Source: Sphingomonas sp. (GTDB lineage: Bacteria > Pseudomonadota > Alphaproteobacteria > Sphingomonadales > Sphingomonadaceae). Taken from it: DNA of 6,855 nt. The stretch lies in the NCBI GenBank assembly GCA_030146605.1, contig JASLBO010000333.1:1-6855 (forward strand). Direction: 5' to 3'. The translations under genes were made by a program, and so were the position numbers. Under the pieces are notes generated by a model. The model saw only the letters and a program-made list of their open reading frames with translations. It had not been told where the DNA came from and did not search any database. Shown here piece after piece: positions 1 to 5,277 of the stretch. Numbering within the stretch: the stretch's first letter is position 1; every line of letters starts with the position of its first letter.

Positions 1-1
1 C

Positions 2-1395
<1,394 letters not shown>

Positions 1396-1399
<4 letters not shown>

Positions 1400-1851
1400 G
1401 CGTCCGCATCCTCGTCGACGGCGACGCCTGCCCGGTCAAGGAGGAGATCTACAAGGTCGCCTTCCGCCACGAGGTCGCCGTCGTCGTGGTGAGCAACCAG
1501 CATCTGCGCATCCCGGCGCACCCGCTCCTCAGCCGCGTGGTGGTGAGCGACGGGTTCGACGCCGCCGACGACTGGATCGCCGGGCAATCGGCGCCGGGCG
1601 CAATCGTGATCACCGCCGACATATTGCTGGCCGACCGCGCGCTAAAGGCCGGCGCCCGCGTCCTCTCCCCCACCGGCAAGCCCTTCCCCACCAGCTCGTT
1701 CGGCGGCGCCATCGCTTCGCGCGCGATCATGGCCGACCTGCGCGACGGCGGCGACCAGCTCGGCGGCCCCAAGCCCTTCGCGGCGGCGGACCGCTCGCGG
1801 TTCCTGCAGGCGCTCGATGCGGCGGTGGTGGCGGTCAAGCGGGGTCAGTAG
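1396..1851 (+). CDS. YaiI/YqxD family protein (UPF0178, DUF188)
   Basis: A 151-residue protein starting at GTG, which overlaps the helicase stop codon (GTGA), so translation is probably coupled. The opening residues RILVDGDACPVK with D8 and D10, the central VITADILLADRALKAGARVLSPTGKPF (D75, D80), and the closing RFLQALD are the hallmarks of the UPF0178 family, and the length is normal for it. The family adopts a PIN/NYN-like nuclease fold and keeps the acidic cluster that would hold a metal, but no substrate is established that I know of; ribonuclease activity is an inference from the fold. Pairing with an RNA helicase is compatible with an RNA-related role. The only Shine-Dalgarno-like string is AAGGG about 12 nt upstream, inside the helicase gene. 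The 3' end overlaps the convergent gene on the other strand by 17 nt. Confidence 0.93.
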
Positions 1852-2191
1852 CAGTCGGTGGCTTCCTGCGCCGCAGTTCGTTGATCACCGCCTCCATCTC
1901 GAACAGCAACGCACACCCGGCCCGTATCCCGTCGAGGTCATCGCCCAATGTTTGCGCGAAATGCGCCTTGGTCTGTTCCGCGAGAGCCACGAGCTTGGCG
2001 TAGCGGTTCTCGCCCAGCTTCTTGCGAATGACTCCGAAGCCTTCGGTGAGTGCCTGAAAGGTGGTATCGATATTCCTGCCCGGGAAGTAGCCGCTGCTGT
2101 CAATGAACTCGGGAGCATCAAGCACCATAGCGCCGAGCAAATCCCAAATCTCACCGGGCGTTTGCGGAATGTAGGGCTGATAGGGTCGCAT
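1835..2191 (-). CDS. orphan immunity-like protein, copy A (paralogue of the 3050-3382 gene)
   Basis: 118 residues. The ATG at 2191 is preferred over upstream in-frame starts because GAGGAG sits 9 nt before it and because the protein from this point aligns without gaps to the second copy at 3050-3382. About half the aligned residues are identical by eye, including PYIPQT-GE-WDL-G-MVL-AP-FID-SG-FP near the start, LTEG and LG--RYA--LV--A--TKA in the middle, and LL--M near the end. It looks like a small soluble helical protein with no signal peptide or membrane segment. I know no named family for it. The immunity role is inferred from position: it follows, by 5 nt, a fragment of the toxin's C-terminus (2197-2343). 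With its partner toxin decayed it would be an orphan, possibly still protecting against related toxins. Its stop codon lies inside the end of the convergent YaiI-family gene. Confidence 0.8.
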   Translation of the reverse strand: MRPYQPYIPQTPGEIWDLLGAMVLDAPEFIDSSGYFPGRNIDTTFQALTEGFGVIRKKLGENRYAKLVALAEQTKAHFAQTLGDDLDGIRAGCALLFEMEAVINELRRRKPPTATDPA

Positions 2192-2196
2192 TGCGG

Positions 2197-2343
2197 CTAT
2201 CTCCTCGGACGCTTCATGGCATCGGAACCACCCGCACGAGTCGGCCGAACGATGATAACGATGTCCGGTTGAAAGTCGCGGGCGAGGGTCTCCGCGCACC
2301 CGATAGAATGCCGACGATCCATCGCCCCCGCAGCCGGACGCAT
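2197..2343 (-). pseudogene. 3'-terminal remnant of a second toxin gene (C-terminal tip only)
   Basis: Reading the - strand upstream of immunity copy A gives a 48-codon open stretch ending in TAG at 2199-2197. Its last part reads LARDFQPDIVIIVRPTRAGG and ends KRPRR. The intact toxin ends FFASDFKPESVIIIRPSQLG and then RPKG. The shared pattern A-DF-P--VII-RP---G ends in a short basic tail, and the stop sits 5 nt before the immunity ATG in both places. Homology is convincing only from about 2289 down to 2197; further upstream (residues MRPAAGAMDRRHSIGC) I see none, and an in-frame stop lies at 2344-2346. The PD and ExK residues proposed as catalytic in the full toxin are absent, so this fragment should be inactive. 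It could be a decayed gene or an orphan toxin-tip module of the kind that recombines into polymorphic toxins. Confidence 0.75.
2201..2206 (-). promoter_or_regulatory. ribosome-binding site of immunity copy A, overlapping end of toxin remnant
   Basis: GAGGAG on the - strand, 9 nt before the ATG at 2191. It is formed by the penultimate codons of the toxin remnant (AGG AGA TAG), matching the arrangement in the intact module. It fixes the start of copy A. Confidence 0.7.
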
Positions 2344-2439
2344 TCAGCCCTCCCCTGCCGTCGCTGCGGCGTAACACGGTCGCAGCCGTCGCGGGCATTA
2401 CAGCTTCGTAATCTCGCCCAACCCTGCCAGTTCTTCCTT

Positions 2440-2487
2440 AGCCCTCTCCCGCTTTCGCGGGAGAGGGTTGGGTGAGGGTCTTCTTCT
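2440..2487 (+). repeat. left terminal inverted repeat with REP-like hairpin
   Basis: Contains CCCTCTCCCGC (2442-2452), loop TTTC, then GCGGGAGAGGG (2457-2467), a perfect 11-bp stem, followed inward by TTGGGTGAGGGTCTTCTTC. The palindrome plus a conserved single-stranded tail resembles a REP-type repetitive palindromic unit. A similar but degraded string, CTCGCCCAACCCT, lies just outside at 2413-2425. Confidence 0.85.
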
Positions 2488-2532
2488 TCCTTCTACTTCC
2501 GTCTTCAACGTCTTCCCTATACCCCAACCACC

Positions 2533-2889
2533 ATGCGCACGCCCGTACGCCGCCAGACGAGTCGCCACGCCGCCCGCCTCCGCAAGGAAGCGACCGATGC
2601 CGAACGCCTGCTCTGGGGTTCGCTGCGCAACCGCCGACTGACCGGACACAAGTTCCGCTTCCAGGCCACGATCGAACCGTTCGTCGCCGACTTCCTGTGC
2701 GTAGAGGCCCGGCTGATCATCGAAGTCGACGGCAGCCAGCACAATGCCGAGGTCGACGCCCGACGAACGCACTTCCTCGAGAGCCGCGGCTATCGGATCC
2801 TGCGCTTCTGGAACAACGAGGTTCTGGAGAATCTGGACGGCGTGCTGGAGGTCATCATGGCAACGCTGAACGCTGGCAGGCCAAGCTAG
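2533..2889 (+). CDS. DUF559 (Vsr-like) endonuclease domain protein
   Basis: 118 residues, the usual size for a stand-alone DUF559 protein. An N-terminal helical part (RLRKEATDAERLLWGSLRNR, 15-34) leads into FRFQ (41-44), VADF with D53, IIEVDGSQH with E64, D66 and H70, and GYRILRFWNNEVL (86-98). All are family hallmarks and place it in the PD-(D/E)XK fold related to the very-short-patch repair nuclease Vsr. D53 and E64 are the likely metal ligands. The third residue of the common FRRQ motif is present as FRFQ. The substrate of this family is not established; DNA nicking or cleavage is inferred from the fold. The ATG at 2533 has no obvious Shine-Dalgarno sequence; the upstream 45 nt are C/T-rich. 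It is oriented opposite to the toxin/immunity genes and enclosed by inverted repeats, so it most likely arrived as a separate unit. Confidence 0.92.
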   Translation: MRTPVRRQTSRHAARLRKEATDAERLLWGSLRNRRLTGHKFRFQATIEPFVADFLCVEARLIIEVDGSQHNAEVDARRTHFLESRGYRILRFWNNEVLENLDGVLEVIMATLNAGRPS

Positions 2890-2895
2890 CGAGGC

Positions 2896-2943
2896 AGAAG
2901 AAGACCCTCACCCAACCCTCTCCCGCGAAGGCGGGAGAGGGCT
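2896..2943 (-). repeat. right terminal inverted repeat with REP-like hairpin
   Basis: Mirror copy of the left repeat: GAAGAAGACCCTCACCCAA (2897-2915), then CCCTCTCCCGC (2916-2926), loop GAAG, GCGGGAGAGGG (2931-2941). Relative to the left copy only one loop base differs. It starts 6 nt after the DUF559 stop codon, so the hairpin would form the end of that transcript, although no T-run follows. Confidence 0.85.
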
Positions 2944-3049
2944 TGCCAGCGACGGTTTCGACTATCTCAGGCGTCCATCATGCAAGCCTGCGGTTTAAGC
3001 TATCGGCGGTTCCCGCCTTGCGCTGACGCACTCTCCGACACCGACGCAC

Positions 3050-3382
3050 TCACTGCATTGGCCGCGCATCTCCAATGATGTCCACCATGTCGAGCAACAG
3101 ATTGCGCCCAGTCCAAATCTCCTCCGCATCCTCGTCGACGGCTTGGACAAATAGGGCTTTGGTGCGCTGCGCCATGTCGACCAGTTGCGCATAACGTTCG
3201 TCTCCCAAAGCAGGGCGAACGACCTTCAGACCTTCCGTCAGCTTCAGATACTCGGTGTTGATATCCTTCTCTGGAAAGAAACCCGATGTGTCGATAAACC
3301 TCGGGGCACCCAGCACCATCGAACCCACTAAGTCCCACAGTTCGCCAAGCGTCTGTGGAATATAGGGACTATATTCTTGCAT
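3050..3382 (-). CDS. putative immunity protein of the toxin encoded at 3388-4404, copy B
   Basis: 110 residues, acidic, with no signal peptide or membrane span, so probably a cytoplasmic helical protein. The ATG at 3382 is supported by AAGGGA 8 nt upstream and by alignment with copy A from the first residue (PYIPQT-GE-WDL-G-MVL-AP-FID-SG-FP). The gene begins 5 nt after the toxin stop in the same direction, so the two are almost certainly co-transcribed. I do not recognise a named family. The immunity role is inferred from three things: small size, tight placement after a protein with a toxin-like C-terminal domain, and a paralogue that also follows a toxin C-terminal fragment. Copy B would bind the nuclease domain and block it in the producing cell. 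It could instead be a chaperone or adaptor. The diverged residues between copies, densest after residue 60, may set specificity. Confidence 0.82.
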   Translation of the reverse strand: MQEYSPYIPQTLGELWDLVGSMVLGAPRFIDTSGFFPEKDINTEYLKLTEGLKVVRPALGDERYAQLVDMAQRTKALFVQAVDEDAEEIWTGRNLLLDMVDIIGDARPMQ

Positions 3383-3387
3383 CGCAT

Positions 3388-4404
3388 CTATCCCTTTGGT
3401 CGAGGAATTGCATATGTATTTCCTGGCCCTAACTGGCTCGGTCGAATAATTATGACTGACTCTGGCTTAAAGTCGCTAGCAAAAAAATTCCTTATTTGCG
3501 GAGTAGCGAGTGTCTTTCGCTCCAACGTCATATCGAACGCCACTTTTCCGACCCTGGAATCGGGAATCGTATAGGTTCGATCTGCCTCGATCGTGCGATA
3601 TTCTCTTCCAACAACCCGAACGGGAAATTTTTCTCCGCTTGTGATACCAAATTGATTATACATTTGCCTCAATTCCTCTCGAACCCTCCAATCGACGAAG
3701 TTTCCAAGATTGAGCCGATCGGAAGGTCTGGAACTGATCTTTCCAGCCTTCAGCGCTTTCAGCCCCTCTGCGTAGGCCGCATCTACGCGCGCCTGCAGAA
3801 ATCGAAGAGTCTCCACTTGCAACGGCCCCATTTCACCGCGCGCGCCGTAGAGCGCGGCAGCTCGGTCCATACGCAGCCCATTGAGGTACGTCCTCCAACC
3901 CTCCGCCGTCTCAGGATCCGTCATCCCTCGACTTCGAACGCGATATTGAGGATCGATCTTTCGAATCTCATTGAGAAGGGCGTTTGCCCGCCGCAAACTG
4001 AGCTCGGCAGTCAACGCGTTCGCGGGGCCAGTTGAATCGAAAAAGTAGTCGGCTACGGCAATAATCGATCGCCCCGCGGGTGATTGCAGACCAGGAAACA
4101 CCTGATGCAACAGCATTGGATCCCGGAACGCTTCGCTGTTGCTGAGGCGTCTACCCCGCCCGCCGCGACCACCCCGTCCGGTTGGGCCACCGGGTGGTGC
4201 GGACGCGTAGTTGCGAGGCGACGATAATGCGTCTCGAAGCGAGCGCGGCCCACCTGGTGCAAAGGTGAACCGACCGTTTCGCGGATCATGGTACGGGTTG
4301 AACTTGACCTCGGTCTCACCGGCTGGAGCCCTTCGACCCGTCCGCAGATAAATGCGGAATGCACATCGCGAAGGGCTGTCGAAACCTGATGCTCCATCGT
4401 TCAT
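3388..4404 (-). CDS. putative polymorphic toxin with NPxHDPxxGRF N-terminal motif and PD-(D/E)XK-like C-terminal domain
   Basis: 338 residues from the ATG at 4404, chosen because GGAGGT lies 7 nt upstream; an ATG at 4440 would add 12 residues but has AGGA touching the start codon. Order of parts: AFRIYLRTGRR (15-25); KFNPYHDPRNGRFTFAPGG (34-52), a motif I recall from N-termini of phage-associated and toxin-like proteins; a Gly/Arg/Pro linker (about 64-86); a helical middle (about 88-255); and a C-terminal domain (about 238-338). That domain holds NGR-like VVGREYRT, TYTIPDSRVGKVAFDMTLERKT and FFASDFKPESVIIIRPSQLG. P281-D282 followed by E295-x-K297 and Q303 fits a PD-(D/E)XK nuclease core; D291 could be the second acid instead. 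No signal peptide or membrane span, so the export route is unknown. Nuclease activity is inference. The gene is AT-richer than its neighbours (26 of 60 bases G+C at 3481-3540), and an immunity-type gene follows after 5 nt. Confidence 0.8.
   Translation of the reverse strand: MNDGASGFDSPSRCAFRIYLRTGRRAPAGETEVKFNPYHDPRNGRFTFAPGGPRSLRDALSSPRNYASAPPGGPTGRGGRGGRGRRLSNSEAFRDPMLLHQVFPGLQSPAGRSIIAVADYFFDSTGPANALTAELSLRRANALLNEIRKIDPQYRVRSRGMTDPETAEGWRTYLNGLRMDRAAALYGARGEMGPLQVETLRFLQARVDAAYAEGLKALKAGKISSRPSDRLNLGNFVDWRVREELRQMYNQFGITSGEKFPVRVVGREYRTIEADRTYTIPDSRVGKVAFDMTLERKTLATPQIRNFFASDFKPESVIIIRPSQLGPGNTYAIPRPKG
3391..3396 (-). promoter_or_regulatory. ribosome-binding site of immunity copy B, inside toxin 3' end
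   Basis: AAGGGA, 8 nt before the ATG at 3382, is made from the last two sense codons of the toxin (AAG GGA, Lys-Gly) next to the TAG. Ribosomes finishing the toxin would be placed to restart on the immunity gene. Confidence 0.7.
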
Positions 4405-4411
4405 GATGCTG

Positions 4412-4417
4412 ACCTCC
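4412..4417 (-). promoter_or_regulatory. strong Shine-Dalgarno sequence deciding the toxin start
   Basis: GGAGGT on the - strand, 7 nt before the ATG at 4404. It favours the 338-residue form over a 350-residue form starting at 4440. Confidence 0.75.
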
Positions 4418-4424
4418 GTGCGCG

Positions 4425-4453
4425 AACAAATCAGGAACATTCCTACATGTCAA
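4425..4453 (-). promoter_or_regulatory. candidate promoter of the toxin/immunity operon with palindrome between the boxes
   Basis: On the - strand TTGACA (4453-4448), a perfect -35 hexamer, is followed after 17 nt by TTTGTT (4430-4425), which matches the -10 consensus at only three positions. Between them lies AGGAATGTTCCT (4444-4433), with 5-bp arms around TG, a possible operator. The start of transcription would fall near 4418, right at the Shine-Dalgarno sequence, giving a very short leader; this weakens the call. Confidence 0.35.
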
Positions 4454-4518
4454 GGTGGCGCGATTTTGCTCAAGTATGGCCAGCGTTCGCACCTGATCCG
4501 ACCCATCCCACCCATAGC

Positions 4519-4564
4519 AATGTTGGACTTCGTCCGCTTGCCTCGGGCGGCCGGCCTTGCCGGC
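4519..4564 (+). repeat. 46-bp imperfect direct repeat, copy 1
   Basis: Shares 40 of 46 positions with 4883-4928 by hand alignment. Identical core words are GCTTGCCTC and GGCCTTGCCGGC. Five of the six differences are transitions. The two copies lie on either side of the small gene at 4629-4871. Confidence 0.75.
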
Positions 4565-4628
4565 GCGCGCATCGCCGCACGCCGCATTGAATGCTTGCCG
4601 CCCGTGGTCGCGGGCCTATCGTTCGCCT

Positions 4629-4871
4629 ATGGGAATCATTCCCGAGGAAAGGTCGCGAAGAGCGCGGAGCGCGGGATGCCTCGGCGCGTCGATCGGCATT
4701 CCGGTTCTGCTTTGCCTTTCCGTCTTCTTCGGGCTGACGCCATGCGGGCGCCCGGACGTGGTTTGTCGTCAGTCGAGCTTCTGGCGCGAAGTGACCATTC
4801 CCACTCTCACGATAACCGTGCTCGCGAGCTTGGGCTGCTATTGGGCGGCGCGCTGGTGGAACCGCCGCTGA
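4629..4871 (+). CDS. possible small membrane protein, two transmembrane helices, unknown function
   Basis: An 80-residue reading frame starting MGIIPEERSRRARS, a basic cytoplasmic-type N-terminus, followed by two hydrophobic stretches: about residues 17-37 (CLGASIGIPVLLCLSVFFGL) and 55-73 (VTIPTLTITVLASLGCYW). The polar loop between them contains C39 and C46. It ends AARWWNRR, a basic tail, so both ends would be cytoplasmic. I recognise no family. No convincing Shine-Dalgarno sequence precedes the ATG; the frame stays open upstream to a TTG at 4557, but that part is Arg/Pro/Ala-rich and unlikely to be coded. In favour: a sensible membrane topology and natural codon choice. Against: no ribosome-binding site and a location between two copies of a repeat. 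No link to the toxin genes on the other strand is evident. Confidence 0.45.
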   Translation: MGIIPEERSRRARSAGCLGASIGIPVLLCLSVFFGLTPCGRPDVVCRQSSFWREVTIPTLTITVLASLGCYWAARWWNRR

Positions 4872-4882
4872 AGCCCCCTTGA

Positions 4883-4928
4883 AATGTAGGATTTCATCTG
4901 CTTGCCTCAGGCGGTCGGCCTTGCCGGC
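4883..4928 (+). repeat. 46-bp imperfect direct repeat, copy 2
   Basis: Second copy of the 4519-4564 repeat in the same orientation, starting 12 nt after the stop of the small membrane gene. It reads CTGCTTGCCTCAGGCGGTC where copy 1 reads CCGCTTGCCTCGGGCGGCC. Confidence 0.75.
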
Positions 4929-4981
4929 CTGCTCTTTGACCCCGCCGGATCGATCCTCCTCGCAGCCCCGAGACAACGCGC

Positions 4982-5101
4982 ATGGCGCGTGCGTGCCGCT
5001 TCGGTGTCGCTGACTGCCGCGCGAGTGTCGCGCGAATGCCGCCCAAGTGTCGCGCAGGTGTCGCGTCCGTGGCGCGTACCCGCCGCGAAGCTGTCCGCCG
5101 G
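4982..5101 (+). repeat. degenerate 11-bp-period tandem array (about 10 units)
   Basis: Units begin at 4982, 4993, 5004 (10 bp long), 5014, 5025, 5036, 5047, 5058, 5069, 5080 and 5091. The approximate consensus is RTGYCGCGYRA; the best units are GTGTCGCGCGA (5025), GTGTCGCGCAG (5047) and GTGTCGCGTCC (5058). The last two units are weak. The period is close to one DNA helical turn. Function unknown. Confidence 0.7.
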
Positions 5102-5142
5102 GGCAATTCCGCCCCGAACCACCTCGTGGAATATCAACAACT

Positions 5143-5193
5143 TACCCTGTCAACGCCGCCGACAAAACCCGCTACCCTGTCAACCGTGTCAAC
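5143..5193 (+). repeat. cluster of TGTCAAC words with a 12-bp direct repeat
   Basis: TACCCTGTCAAC occurs at 5143-5154 and again at 5173-5184, 30 bp apart, and a third TGTCAAC follows at 5187-5193. It lies 85-135 bp upstream of the peptidase start, so it could be a binding site array or a dispersed intergenic repeat. Confidence 0.6.
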
Positions 5194-5220
5194 CAAATCG
5201 CCCGTGCCGCCCGTCAGCCG

Positions 5221-5249
5221 TTGCCCTCCGCCGCGCCGCTTCCTAAGCT
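5221..5249 (+). promoter_or_regulatory. weak candidate promoter for the M28 peptidase gene
   Basis: TTGCCC (5221-5226), 17-nt spacer, TAAGCT (5244-5249). Matches to the -35 and -10 consensus are four and three of six. It would give a leader of about 22 nt. Chance occurrence cannot be excluded. Confidence 0.25.
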
Positions 5250-5277
5250 CGACTCGAACAGCAGACACCGGGGCAAT

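Larger units (their letters stand above)
2440..2943. mobile_element. 504-bp inverted-repeat-bounded cassette carrying a DUF559 endonuclease gene
   Basis: The unit is bounded by 48-bp inverted repeats (2440-2487 and 2896-2943) that match at all but one position by hand alignment; the single mismatch lies in the hairpin loop. The only gene inside is the DUF559 endonuclease on the + strand, which nearly fills the space between the repeats. It sits between the intact toxin/immunity pair and the orphan toxin-tip/immunity module and interrupts no recognisable gene. No clear target-site duplication is seen: the flanks CTT-A and CTT-G share only three bases. There is no transposase, so if it moves it may use the nuclease or an outside enzyme. 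The mobile interpretation is inference. Confidence 0.6.
4872..5277. other. repeat-rich intergenic region without a convincing gene
   Basis: Open frames here on both strands are Arg/Pro/Ala-rich products of GC-rich DNA with no family resemblance. What the stretch holds is a second copy of the 46-bp repeat, the 11-bp-period tandem array, the TGTCAAC cluster and a weak promoter candidate for the peptidase. Confidence 0.6.

Noticed and set aside
2192..2398. N-terminal extension of immunity copy A to an upstream in-frame ATG at 2398 (187 residues)
   Set aside because: The extra 69 residues have no counterpart in copy B, run over the toxin remnant in another frame, and the ATG at 2191 has its own well-placed GAGGAG.
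2442..2467. Inverted-repeat hairpin as an intrinsic terminator
   Set aside because: A strong stem but no U-tract on either strand; the mirrored copy on the other side of the gene points to a repeat element instead.
2398..2772. 124-residue - strand frame antisense to the DUF559 gene
   Set aside because: It crosses the inverted repeat and lies opposite a well-supported gene; a shadow of the high GC content.
2442..2941. The hairpin pair as CRISPR repeats
   Set aside because: Only two copies, in opposite orientation, separated by a gene.
2437..2946. Target-site duplication at the ends of the DUF559 cassette
   Set aside because: The flanks CTTAG and CTTGC agree only in CTT, which is too little to call.
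3005..3017. Hairpin GGCGG-TTC-CCGCC downstream of immunity copy B as a terminator
   Set aside because: The stem is only 5 bp and no T-run follows on the - strand.
4405..4440. Toxin start at 4440, giving 350 residues
   Set aside because: AGGA is directly against that ATG, too close to act, whereas the ATG at 4404 has GGAGGT at 7 nt.
4470..4976. 168-residue open frame on the - strand
   Set aside because: Arg/Pro/Ala-rich, spans both copies of the direct repeat and the antisense of the membrane-protein frame, no ribosome-binding site and no family resemblance.
5047..5277. Longer start for the M28 peptidase
   Set aside because: The added 77 residues are translated repeat DNA and would bury a clear signal peptide.
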